64,000 nucleotides of DNA. Origin: CADEFX01 sp963840425 (GTDB taxonomy: Bacteria > Pseudomonadota > Alphaproteobacteria > Rhizobiales > Hyphomicrobiaceae). A program made the translations under genes and the position numbers. The notes beneath the pieces are model-generated. The model searched no databases. It was not told the DNA's origin and saw only the letters and a program-made list of their open reading frames with translations. Positions 26,674 through 35,563 of this stretch are shown in pieces. Location: contig CAWIYZ010000002.1 of assembly GCA_963840425.1 (NCBI GenBank), forward strand, positions 124,001-188,000, in the 5' to 3' direction. Position 1 is the stretch's first letter, and the number at the start of each line of letters is the position of its first letter.

Positions 26674-28251
26674 ATGGCGGGTGCGCCGCCTGGCCGATTT
26701 GCCTATCGGCGCTCGGCCGACCAGGGAAGGCGAGAGCCAACGCATCATCCCGTGGTGATCGTCGGTGCCGGACCAGTTGGCCTCGTGCTGGCGCTGGACC
26801 TGGCGCGCAAGGGCCATCGCACGGTCGTGCTCGACAGGCGACAGGGCCTTTCGGATGGCAGTCGCGCCATCTGCTGGTCGAAGCGCACGCTGGAGATCAT
26901 GGGGCGTCTGGGCCTTGCCGATGATCTCATTGCGCGCGGTGTCACGTGGAAGACCGGCAAAGTGTTCAACGGAACGCGCGAGGTTTATCAGTTCGATCTG
27001 CTGCCCGAGGAGGGGCACGAGCGGCCGGCGTTCATCAACCTGCAGCAGTTTCTGTTCGAGGCCGCCTGCGTGGCGCGCGCGGAGGAGAGCGGTTGCGTCG
27101 CTCTGCGCTGGGGTCATGAGGTAACGGCGCTGCAGACGCGCGGCGACGGTGCTCTGCTCGAGATCGCAACGCCGGACGGGCCCTACAAGCTCACGGCCGG
27201 CTGGCTGATAGCAGCGGACGGCGCACGCTCCACGGTGCGGCGGGCGCTGGGCCTCGGCTTTACGGGACAGACGTTCAACGATCAGTTCCTGATCTGCGAC
27301 GTGAAGCTCGAGATCGAGCGACCAACCGAGCGCTGGTTCTGGTTTGATCCGCCGTTCAACCCTGGCCAGTCGGCGCTGCTGCATCGGCAGGCCGATAACG
27401 TCTGGCGGCTCGATTTCCAAATCGGTGCTGACGCAAACCGGGACGAGGAGACGCGACCGGAAAACGTGGCGCGCCGCGTCAAAGGCATGCTTGGTGATGT
27501 GGACTTCACCTTCGAGTGGATCAGTTGCTATCAGTTCCAGTGTCGCCGCCTGGAGCGTTTCCGGAAGGGGCGTATCGTGTTTGCCGGAGATGCGGCGCAC
27601 CAGGTCTCGCCGTTCGGCGCGCGCGGCGGCAACTCCGGCATCCAGGACGCCGACAATCTGGCATGGAAGCTCGATTGTGTGCTGCGTGGGGAGGCGCCGG
27701 AGCGGTTGATTGACAGCTACGATGCGGAGCGCCGGCGAGCGGCGGACGAGAACGTTCTCGCGTCCACCCGCTCGAGTGATTTCATCACGCCCAAGGGACC
27801 CGGTGCGCGGATCTTGCGAGATGCCGTGCTGGCGCTTGCGGAGACAGAACCGTTCGCGCGGCGTTTCCTCAACTCGGGGCGATTGTCGCTGCCGGCGACC
27901 TACGATGGCTCGGACTTGAATTCGCACGATGGATTTGCGCCCAGCGATACGCCCGCGCTTCGCCCTGGCGCGCCGGCCAGTGACGCGCTAGCTGGTAATG
28001 GCTGGCTGCTGCAGGGGTTGGGCGACGAGTTCACGGGTGTCTGGTTTGCGCGCGATGGTGCGCTGCCGGATGAGGCTTCCGCATCCATATCGCCTATCAT
28101 TGTCAGCGATGCGTTGGCGTGCGCGCGCTACGGTGCCGCGCACGAGCCTGCCTTCTATCTCTTTCGCCCCGATCAACATGTTGCCGCGCGCTGGCGCACG
28201 TTCCCGCCATCGCTAGCTGAGGCCCGCGCGCGTGCGCTTGCCGCCGCTTAG
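26674..28251 (+). CDS. FAD-dependent aromatic monooxygenase (PheA/MhpA type)
   Basis: Class A flavoprotein hydroxylase of 525 residues. The dinucleotide fold is VVIVGAGPVGLVLALDLARKGH near residue 28; the DG motif is LIAADGARSTVRRALG; the FAD/NADPH motif is RIVFAGDAAHQVSPFGARGGNSGIQDADNLAWKL. The C-terminal thioredoxin-like domain is present but short. Relatives hydroxylate 3-(3-hydroxyphenyl)propionate, resorcinol or phenols. Here it could hydroxylate a hydroxyphenylacetate-like compound to homogentisate, as inferred from the operon. The stop TAG at 28249-28251 is also the first three bases of the dispersed repeat, so the repeat may have set the present C-terminus. Confidence 0.9.
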   Translation: MAGAPPGRFAYRRSADQGRREPTHHPVVIVGAGPVGLVLALDLARKGHRTVVLDRRQGLSDGSRAICWSKRTLEIMGRLGLADDLIARGVTWKTGKVFNGTREVYQFDLLPEEGHERPAFINLQQFLFEAACVARAEESGCVALRWGHEVTALQTRGDGALLEIATPDGPYKLTAGWLIAADGARSTVRRALGLGFTGQTFNDQFLICDVKLEIERPTERWFWFDPPFNPGQSALLHRQADNVWRLDFQIGADANRDEETRPENVARRVKGMLGDVDFTFEWISCYQFQCRRLERFRKGRIVFAGDAAHQVSPFGARGGNSGIQDADNLAWKLDCVLRGEAPERLIDSYDAERRRAADENVLASTRSSDFITPKGPGARILRDAVLALAETEPFARRFLNSGRLSLPATYDGSDLNSHDGFAPSDTPALRPGAPASDALAGNGWLLQGLGDEFTGVWFARDGALPDEASASISPIIVSDALACARYGAAHEPAFYLFRPDQHVAARWRTFPPSLAEARARALAAA

Positions 28252-28425
28252 AGCGCGATCGCCTCACATGGAAGCACTGCCGCTTCCATGTGTCCGCGCG
28301 CAGCGCGGCTCCGCCGCGCCGCGTGAATCGCACTCTACAACTTAGAGTGTAGAGCAGGATTTACGCTTCGGCCGAGAGGTATCGATTGCGCTAAAGTGAT
28401 TCAATCCGAAGCGATCCTGCTCTAG
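28249..28425. repeat. Dispersed palindromic intergenic repeat, copy 1
   Basis: A 177-base element that starts TAGAGCGCGATCG and ends CGATCCTGCTCTAG. It forms two consecutive hairpins: the first pairs TAGAGYGCGAT with ATCGCACTCTA and contains the inner stem ATGGAAGC / GCTTCCAT, the second pairs TAGAGCAGGAT with ATCCTGCTCTA plus CGCTTCGG with CCGAAGCG. Related copies are at 52931 and 55972. It carries no coding sequence. Copy 1 includes a GC-rich inner insert also present in copy 3 and missing from copy 2. It separates the FAD monooxygenase from the DUF2783 gene. Confidence 0.88.
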
Positions 28426-28434
28426 GTGTTTTCC

Positions 28435-28641
28435 ATGCCCTTGCAGCGCAATCCCAATCTCACGGACGGCGACAGCATCTACAATACCATCATCGATGCG
28501 CACCGAGGATTGAATGACGCCGAAAGTGCAGCGCTGAACGCGCGTCTCGTGCTCCTGCTCGCCAATCACATCGGCAACGAGGCTGTCATTCGCGAGGCAA
28601 TTGAAGTCGCGCGGAACGTGCCGGCGCCGCCTAGTCAGTGA
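28435..28641 (+). CDS. DUF2783 family protein
   Basis: Small soluble protein of 68 residues: MPLQRNPNLTDGDSIYNTII then DAHRGLNDAESAALNARLVL. The DAHRGL...SAALNARL.LLLANHIG pattern matches DUF2783, a family I know from catabolic gene clusters next to aromatic monooxygenases. It is mostly helical with no catalytic residues evident and may be a stabilising partner of the monooxygenase. ATG at 28435 is chosen over GTG at 28426. The intergenic repeat separates it from the monooxygenase, so cotranscription depends on read-through of two hairpins. Confidence 0.75.
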   Translation: MPLQRNPNLTDGDSIYNTIIDAHRGLNDAESAALNARLVLLLANHIGNEAVIREAIEVARNVPAPPSQ

Positions 28642-28644
28642 CTC

Positions 28645-31600
28645 TCAAGCCGCAACCGTGCCCGCCTTAACTGTGCTCGGCGGTACTTCGCCTGGTACAG
28701 AAGGGGGCGGCTCGACAGCCTGTTGCGACACGCGCTCCTTCACCATCGCCGTGGCTGCGAGATAGTCCGGCTTGCCTGAGCCGAGCAGCGGCAGGCGGTC
28801 CAGCAGCATGACCTCGGCTGGCACTGAAAGATCCGAAGCTCCCTTGAGCTTGGCATGGCGCAGCAAGGCTTCGCGTGTGGCGCTCTTCTCCTGTGTGAGC
28901 AGAATGAGGCGCTCGCCCTTGCGCGCATCCGGCACGGCAACGACGATGGAAGGCGAGGATGGCCACAGCTCGGCGGCCATCGCCTCGACGGCAGCGAGTG
29001 AGACCATCTCGCCGGCGATCTTGGCGAAACGCTTGGCGCGTCCTTTGATGCTGATGAAGCCGTCCGCATCGATGGTGACGATGTCACCGGTGTCGTGCCA
29101 GCCGCCGGGCGGGGGCTCGAGCACACCAGGGTTCTCGGCGCGGTAATAGCCGAGCATGACGTTGGGGCCGCGCACGAACAGACGGCCGCCTTCCTCGATG
29201 CCGGGCACCGGCTCGAGGCGTGCCTGCATCAGCGGCGAGAGGCGGCCGACGGTGCCGATGCGGTTGGCGTGCGGTGTGTTCATGGCAAGGACGGGCGATG
29301 TCTCGGTGACGCCGTAGCCTTCCAGGATGCGCACGCCGAACTTCTCCATGTAGACCTGTCGCGTGCGATCCTTGACCGCTTCGGCGCCGGCCATGATGAG
29401 GCGGAGATCGTGGAAGTCGTAGGGGTGGGCGGAGCGCGCGTAACCGTTGAGGAAGGTGTCGGTGCCGAACAGGATTGTGGCGTTGGAGCCGTACACGAGC
29501 TCGGGCACGATGCGATAGTGCAGCGGAGAGGGGTAGAGATAGAGCGGGATGCCGCCGACCAGCGGCATCATCATGCCGCCGGTTAGTCCGAAGGAATGGA
29601 ACACGGGCAGCACGTTGAACACCTTGTCCTCGCCGTTGGCGGCAAAGCGCGTGAGGCACTGGGCGCAGTTCGCCAGGATGTTGCGGTGGGACAGGACGAC
29701 CCCTTTCGGCAGTCCCTCTGAGCCCGACGTGAACAGAATGACGGCCGCATCATTGGGCTGGCGCTGCGCTTGCGGCTTCGTGCCCTGCATCAGCCCGCGC
29801 AGTTTATCGGTGGGCTGAATGCGTGCACGCACGTCCTCCAAGTAGACGATGCGCACGCTCTCCTCGAGCTTGTCGATGACGGCGGTCAGGCGCGCCTTCT
29901 CGACGAAGGCTTGCGACGTGAGGATCACCTGCGCCTTGGCCGCATTGCAAGCAGCGAGCAGGTTGGCGGCGCCAGCGGTGAAGTTCAGCATCGCCGGCAC
30001 GCGGCCGATCGACTGCAGGGCGAAGAACGTGACGGCGACGCCGACGGAGTTCGGCAGCAGCACGCCGACGGCGGCGCCCACGGGAGCTTCGCGCTCGAGC
30101 TGTGCGCCGAGCGCCTGAGCGCCAAGGATGAGCTTGCGATAAGATAGCTTGCCGCCGAGCGGGTCCTCGACCGTGGTGCCGTGCGGAGCGCGCGTGTCCT
30201 TCGCGGTGACGAGTGCCGAGAACAGCGTCTGGTCGATGTTGGCGGTCGCCACGGCGCTGTCGATCATGATGTCGTGGAGCTGGGCACCGGCGGCATGGCG
30301 GCGGGCGCGACCCTTCAGCTCGGCTGCGACAGTGAGCTTCCTGGGCTTCAGGATCGTAATGGTGGTCTTGGGCAACCAGGTCTTGCGGATCTGCGTGCTG
30401 CGGAGATAGCCGAGGGGCGAGCGCTCGGGTCCATCTATGCGGACCGGCACGATCCAGGCGTCGGCCTTCTCGGCGATCATGGCAGTGCCATCGTAGACCT
30501 TCATGAGGCCGCCGGTGACCGTGATGCGCCCCTCGGGGAAAATGACGATCGTCTGTCCGCCTTTCAGCGTGTTGACGAGACCGCGCGCGGCGAGCGGCTT
30601 GGTGGGATCGAGCGTGTAGGTGTGGATGACCTTGAGGAACGGCTTCACCCACCAGGCCGTGGCGATACCGGAGTCGACGGCGAAGGCCGCATGCCCGGGC
30701 AGGATCGAATGCATGAGCGGGCCATCGAGCAGGCTGACGTGATTGGGTGCGATGACGACGCGCTCGCCTGCACTCGGCAGGTTCTCCAACCCGTTCACCT
30801 CGAGCCGAAGGAAGAACTTGAAGATGTAGCGGGCGACATCCTGCACGCCGTCGCGGCCCCAGGACCACAGCACGAGCCCGGTCGCGGCGAGGTTCGCCAG
30901 CGCCAGCAGCACGAACAGAGAGCCGACGCCTGCACCGATCCCTTGCAGCACCGCCACGGCGAGGCTGGCCAAGGTCATGTAGGCAGCGGAGAGGATGTTG
31001 ACTGCGGCGACCACCCGCGCGCGGCGGTCTACCGGTGCCCAGGCCTGCACGGCGGCGAACGAGGGGACGATGTAAAGTCCGCCGGCAAAGGAAAGCCCCA
31101 GCAGTGCGACGATGAGCGGCAAACCACTCGCGCGGGCCAGGAACTCGCCCACGCTCATGCTCACGACACCCGGCTCTACGCGCCACGCGATCACGGCCAG
31201 ACACAAACAGAAGACGGCCATCAGGAAAGCACCGAGCGGCACCAGCGCCAGGTTCGGCCGGCCGTGACTCGCGCGCGCGGCCGCAATAGAGCCGAGCGCT
31301 ATGCCGATCGTGAATGCGGCCAGCGCGAGTGTCACGACGCCTTCGGTGCCGCCGATCCGGTCTTTGATGAGCGTCGGCAGTAGCGACAGCGCAACCGCGC
31401 CCACCAGCCAGAACCACGACACGATCTGCGCGCCGACCCACAGGCGATTGTCGGTCTTGAGCTCGTTCACGAGCGCCCAGGTCGACAGCAACGGGTTGGG
31501 TGTGATGGCGAGGTCGGGAGACGCAGCACCGGTCGCCGGGATCAGCCGAGCCGATCCCCAGCACGCGATTGCCAGCACCATGACCAGGCCCGCAATCATC

Positions 31601-32109
31601 CAGGCGCTGCCGCCCTCCGCGATCACGAGGCCGCCGGCGATAGTGCCGCCGAGGATGGCGAGGAACGTCGCCCCCTCCACCAGGGCGTTGCCGGCCGACA
31701 GCTCCTCGGTCCTCAGGTGGTCGGGAAGAATGCCGTATTTGACCGGACCGAACAGCGCACCGATCACACCAAAGAGGGCGAGCGCGAGGAACAGCAGTGG
31801 CACCGAATGCAGCAGGAAGCCGAGTGCCGCCACGACCGCTACGCCGATCTCGGCGAGTTTCACGCGCTCGGCGACGAAAGCCTTGTCGTGTCGGTCGGCC
31901 AGTTCGCCGCCGAGCGCCGACAGGAGAAAGAACGGCGCGATGAAAACCGCGGTGGCCAGTGTCACCAGCGCCGGCCCGTGCGTGCTGCCGATCTTGTAGA
32001 GGACCAGGATGCCGAGCGCCGTTTTGACGAAGTTGTCGTTCAGCGCCGAGAAGAACTGGCACCAGAACAGGGGCGCAAAGCGCCGCGCGGTCATGAGGGC
32101 CGTGAACAT
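28645..32109 (-). CDS. aas: Trifunctional LplT-like MFS / PlsC acyltransferase / acyl-ACP synthetase fusion
   Basis: Very large inner-membrane protein of 1154 residues that would import lysophospholipid and re-acylate it. Domain order: an MFS domain like LplT from about 10 to 410 (FWCQFFSALNDNFVKTALG start), a PlsC acyltransferase with NHVSLLDGPLMHS (NHx4D) near 455 and FPEGRITVTGG, and an AMP-binding acyl-ACP synthetase with ILFTSGSEGLPKGVVLSH, GYGVTETSPVLAMN and DTGDIVTIDADGFISIKGR. In Enterobacteria LplT and Aas are separate genes; three-domain fusions are known in alphaproteobacteria. The stop is only 4 bases from the convergent DUF2783 stop. Confidence 0.93.
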   Translation of the reverse strand: MFTALMTARRFAPLFWCQFFSALNDNFVKTALGILVLYKIGSTHGPALVTLATAVFIAPFFLLSALGGELADRHDKAFVAERVKLAEIGVAVVAALGFLLHSVPLLFLALALFGVIGALFGPVKYGILPDHLRTEELSAGNALVEGATFLAILGGTIAGGLVIAEGGSAWMIAGLVMVLAIACWGSARLIPATGAASPDLAITPNPLLSTWALVNELKTDNRLWVGAQIVSWFWLVGAVALSLLPTLIKDRIGGTEGVVTLALAAFTIGIALGSIAAARASHGRPNLALVPLGAFLMAVFCLCLAVIAWRVEPGVVSMSVGEFLARASGLPLIVALLGLSFAGGLYIVPSFAAVQAWAPVDRRARVVAAVNILSAAYMTLASLAVAVLQGIGAGVGSLFVLLALANLAATGLVLWSWGRDGVQDVARYIFKFFLRLEVNGLENLPSAGERVVIAPNHVSLLDGPLMHSILPGHAAFAVDSGIATAWWVKPFLKVIHTYTLDPTKPLAARGLVNTLKGGQTIVIFPEGRITVTGGLMKVYDGTAMIAEKADAWIVPVRIDGPERSPLGYLRSTQIRKTWLPKTTITILKPRKLTVAAELKGRARRHAAGAQLHDIMIDSAVATANIDQTLFSALVTAKDTRAPHGTTVEDPLGGKLSYRKLILGAQALGAQLEREAPVGAAVGVLLPNSVGVAVTFFALQSIGRVPAMLNFTAGAANLLAACNAAKAQVILTSQAFVEKARLTAVIDKLEESVRIVYLEDVRARIQPTDKLRGLMQGTKPQAQRQPNDAAVILFTSGSEGLPKGVVLSHRNILANCAQCLTRFAANGEDKVFNVLPVFHSFGLTGGMMMPLVGGIPLYLYPSPLHYRIVPELVYGSNATILFGTDTFLNGYARSAHPYDFHDLRLIMAGAEAVKDRTRQVYMEKFGVRILEGYGVTETSPVLAMNTPHANRIGTVGRLSPLMQARLEPVPGIEEGGRLFVRGPNVMLGYYRAENPGVLEPPPGGWHDTGDIVTIDADGFISIKGRAKRFAKIAGEMVSLAAVEAMAAELWPSSPSIVVAVPDARKGERLILLTQEKSATREALLRHAKLKGASDLSVPAEVMLLDRLPLLGSGKPDYLAATAMVKERVSQQAVEPPPSVPGEVPPSTVKAGTVAA

Positions 32110-33090
32110 GCTCGAGGTCCTGGGTGTGCTGTCCCGACACTGAAGATTGGCGGAGCCGGTATCGCCAACCCATAGAAGTCTATCGGAGATTCCGGTTAAT
32201 GAATGCGCGCATGCGCAAGGATATACGGGTGAGAACCCGGGAGCCTGAAGCCGCCGAAACGCGGCGTGAGGACGAGCCGCGCATCGTGATCCAGCACGAG
32301 ATGGGCTGCCCGGAAAGCCGGGCCGAGCATCACGTCAATAAGGCGCGTCAGCATGCGAATCTCCGGTGCCGGCAGCGTCTCCGAGCTACATAAGCTGTCA
32401 ATGAACTATGTTCAATATATGGCGGAGAAATATGATTTGGCGCCCGTAATTATGGGCGCGAGAGGCAAAGTGGAGCCGGGCATCGTTCAGCCGGTCGACC
32501 TTGCGCTACTCAAGGGCTCAACGATGCCCAGTCTCGGCTGTCCCCGGGACCCGCTGCGACGCTCCGCTGGTCTGGCAGCCAGCCGCAGAAGGCAATCGGA
32601 CGACGGCACGCGGATCGTAGGTAGGGGCGCGCCACTGCAGTCCGGCACACCCCGGTGATCCGAGACACCCATGAATGTGACGCCACCTGCCGCGGCGGGG
32701 ATTACTTTCTTCTTCATCCCGTCCCAACCGGTCAGCGAACGTGGCCAATAGCTCGACATTGCCTCATGTTGAGGGGCTCTTGCGGGAGCGTTGCGCTATG
32801 CTTGCGCCAGTGTTGACCTACCTTGAGCGGCCCGCCCCTCCTGCGAGGGCAGCTCCCGGCTTTCAGCCCGCATCCAGCAGCCCAGTACAGAAACAATACC
32901 GGCGGACGCTGCGGCGCTCTTTGCGGACCTCTTACGGCGGTCGTGAAGCATGGAAAAAATGAGGAACAGCGGGTCCGCGCGCCGCAGCGAAAATCCCGGC
33001 CGGTCTCGCTGGTACATTTCCTGTACTGGAAGTCGAGCCCCCTGATGGGATTTATGGGCCATTCGCATCCTACGCCAAGGGAGTTCCGTC
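32110..33090. other. Long intergenic region, no confident gene
   Basis: Almost 1 kb between the aas start and the acyl-CoA dehydrogenase. A 64-codon frame at 32199-32393 (begins MNARMRKDIRVRTREPEAAE) has GGAG about 10 bases upstream of its ATG but is highly charged and unrecognised. An AT-rich patch with a small hairpin, GCGCCC at 32440-32445 and GGGCGC at 32454-32459, follows. Remaining open frames on either strand overlap each other and look like chance. Nothing resembles an RNA gene. Confidence 0.4.
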
Positions 33091-34249
33091 ATGACCGACA
33101 ATGCACCCATAAGGACCGAAGCGGGAGAAACGCCGAGCCGCATCGCCATCGCGCGCGAGCTCGGCAAGATTTTCGGCCAGCGCGCTGACGCCACGACCGA
33201 CGAGGATCGGTTTGTTGCCGAGAACTTCGAGCTGCTCAAGACGTCGGGCCTCGTCGAGGCGGGCGTGCCCACAGCGCTGGGCGGCGGCGGCGCCGATGTC
33301 GACGAGCTGGCGGCGATCCTGCGCACGCTCGCCTATCATTGCGGTTCCACCGCGCTGGCCTTGTCCATGCACACCCACAACGTGGCGGTCCCGGCGTGGC
33401 GCTGGACGCACCAGAAGGTGGCGGCCGTCGAGCCGCTGCTCAAGCGCATCGCCAGTGAGCGCATTATTCTTCTGTCGAGCGGTGGCTCTGATTGGATTGG
33501 CGGCTCCGGCAAGGCCGAGAAGGTCGAGGGCGGCTATCGCATCACCGCGCGCAAGATCTTCTCCTCTGGCGCTCCGGCCGGCAGCCTTTTGATGACCAGC
33601 GCAATCTACGAAGCCGATGGCGAGCCGCCCATGGTGCTGCACTTCGGCATGCCGATGAACTCGCCGCACGTCAAGGTACTGGACAACTGGCGCACGCTTG
33701 GCATGCGCAGCACCGGCTCCCACGATGTCATGATCGACGGCCACGTCATTCCCGAAGCCGCGGTCGCCGTCAAGCGCAAGGCGGGCGAATGGCATCCGCT
33801 CTTCCACATCATCGCCACCATCGCGTTCCCGCTCGTCTACAGCGTCTATCTCGGCGTGGCGGAGAGTGCACGCGACATCGCCATCGGCCTCGCCAAGCGC
33901 AAGACACCCCGGACCGCACGCCATCGCCCTGGCCGGGCGGATGGAGACGGAGTTGGCCGGTGCACGGCTCGCCGTGGAGTCGATGCTGGCAGCCGTTCGC
34001 GTCAACGCGCCGTCAGCCGCGACAGTCAATCAGGTGATGATCGGCAAGCAGCTCGCCACGCGTCATGCGCTGGCCGCTGTTGAGCTCGCCATGGAGCTGG
34101 CCGGCGGCGCCGGGTTCTATCGCGCGGCAGGCCTCGAGCGTCGGTTCCGCGATATCCAGGGTGTGCGTTACCACCCGCTTCAGGCTGGTCCGCAGACCGA
34201 GTACGCCGGGTCGATCGCGCTCGGGCTGCCGGTCGAGCGGGTCTACTGA
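33091..34249 (+). pseudogene. Acyl-CoA dehydrogenase family protein, one frameshift
   Basis: Flavoprotein of about 385 residues if repaired. The N-terminal helical domain (SRIAIARELGKIFGQRADATTDEDRF), the FAD-contact region LLSSGGSDWIGGSGKAEKVEGGYRITARKIFSSGAPAG and NWRTLGMRSTGSHDVMIDGHVIP are clear. The first frame continues from ATG 33091 to about 33905 (GLAKRKTP) and then turns to non-homologous sequence; the +1 frame resumes at HAIALAGRMETELAGARLAVESM and ends at 34249 with the expected ...QTEYAGSIALGLPVERVY. One surplus base lies between 33907 and 33915. The product likely acts on an acyl-CoA or related thioester; the substrate is unknown. Confidence 0.83.
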
Positions 34250-34452
34250 GACGTGCGACCGCCGGAGCTGTGACTGCACGCAGCTCCGACGATTTTCGGC
34301 GGTGGGGATCGCAATACGTCCTGCGATATTGCATGGCGTGTAACGAGTGCAGTCCCCACCGCTGCCATGCAGCATGCCGTTTCGCTGCGTCTCACTCAGC
34401 AACCGATCATGCTGGTCGGGCCGGCATCTTTACGGGCCGCGTGATCGTGTCA

Positions 34453-35100
34453 TCAGGGGCGGCTCTGCAGTTGGGCCGCAATGGCCTGCACATCCGATCG
34501 CTTCATGAATTCATCGTGGATGTTGCACAGCGTTATCTTCAGATAGCTGCGCGTGGTGGGAAAATCGGCGCTGCGAATCTCTTTCTTGATGGGCATCAAG
34601 TCCCAATAGGCTTTGGCGTAAGGCTCGGGAATGTCCTTGGCCCGCTTGGGCGCATGCAGGCTGACCGACTGCAGACGGCGCGCTAGCTCGGCGCGCGCAT
34701 CGCTCCAAGTCTGCTGATCGAGCGCTGCCGGGGCCGGGTAGCGGTCGAAGACCGAGAGCACGAGGGTGCTCAGCTCCTCGAGCTGCCGCGCCTGCTCGGA
34801 CCCGGCATGCGGACGCAGGATGCCCTCTACAACTTCTCCCACCATGGCCAGCCCGAGTGGATAGGCGCTCCAGCGCGACCGCTCCAGCGCATCGAGAAAC
34901 TCCTGCTCCGAGAACAATACCTTGGCATAGTGGCCGGCGCGGGCTCGCGAATATTCGTGGAGGCCCTTTTGCACAAGAAAGGCCGATTGCTCGTCGATGA
35001 AATCTGCGACCCCGCTCAGGTCGCTGATAGGCGGCTTGCGCCAGAAAAGCAGGTCCCGCAATTTCACTGCGTACTCCAGGTTTTTCGCCCGCGCCTTCAA
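34453..35100 (-). CDS. Conserved hypothetical protein
   Basis: Soluble helical protein of 215 residues that I do not recognise as a named family. It begins MKARAKNLEYAVKLRDLLFW and contains FIDEQSAFLVQKGLHEYSRARAG, LERSRWSAYPLGLAMVGEVVEGILR and a C-terminal KITLCNIHDEFMKR. The high content of amphipathic helices and conserved Trp/Tyr suggests a real conserved gene. It is divergent from the symporter operon at 35287 and convergent with the acyl-CoA dehydrogenase, with about 200 bases of non-coding DNA on each side. Confidence 0.7.
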   Translation of the reverse strand: MKARAKNLEYAVKLRDLLFWRKPPISDLSGVADFIDEQSAFLVQKGLHEYSRARAGHYAKVLFSEQEFLDALERSRWSAYPLGLAMVGEVVEGILRPHAGSEQARQLEELSTLVLSVFDRYPAPAALDQQTWSDARAELARRLQSVSLHAPKRAKDIPEPYAKAYWDLMPIKKEIRSADFPTTRSYLKITLCNIHDEFMKRSDVQAIAAQLQSRP

Positions 35101-35286
35101 CGAAAGTCTATGCGACCGCAGGACTGCATAATGTTAGCCTTTCGTAACAAAGTGCGCGTTTCTGTGAGTCCGAGACCGGCTCGAAGACCGGGCGGAACAG
35201 CAGCACTGGGGGCGTCGCGACGGGCGCGTCTCCTCGGTCTACGCTGCAGCCGGAACCGCCAAGTTGCAGGGGAGGAGGAGACGTCC

Positions 35287-35550
35287 ATGGCCAGCTCCAA
35301 CGATCAAGCTCATTGGAGAAGTACCACCACCTTGATGCTGACGCATCTGGGGATCTGGTTCTTCTTCGGCTACATCATCCATATGTTCGTGAACACCCTG
35401 AACCAGTTCACTGTCCCGATCCTCAAGTTTCCGCTCGGCTTCTACATGGCCGCGCAGGGATCGCTGATCGTGTTCGTTGTGATGCTGTTCGTGTTTGCGT
35501 GGCAGCAGGACAAGATCGATCGCGAGCACGGCGTCGCGGAAGACGACTGA
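35287..35550 (+). CDS. Symporter small subunit (DUF4212)
   Basis: Small inner-membrane protein of 87 residues with two helices (LMLTHLGIWFFFGYIIHMFVN and FYMAAQGSLIVFVVMLFVFAW), ending in a charged tail. It matches DUF4212, the partner subunit encoded directly before VC_2705-type sodium:solute symporters. GGAGGAGGAG lies 8-17 bases before the ATG. It is followed 13 bases later by the large symporter gene, so the two are expressed together. Confidence 0.9.
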   Translation: MASSNDQAHWRSTTTLMLTHLGIWFFFGYIIHMFVNTLNQFTVPILKFPLGFYMAAQGSLIVFVVMLFVFAWQQDKIDREHGVAEDD

Positions 35551-35563
35551 GGGGGGAAGGGCA

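Noticed and set aside
23590..27927. A 1445-codon open frame on the minus strand across the homogentisate cluster
   Set aside because: It is antisense to five well-supported genes, has no recognisable domains and is rich in Arg/His, as expected for a shadow frame in high-GC DNA.
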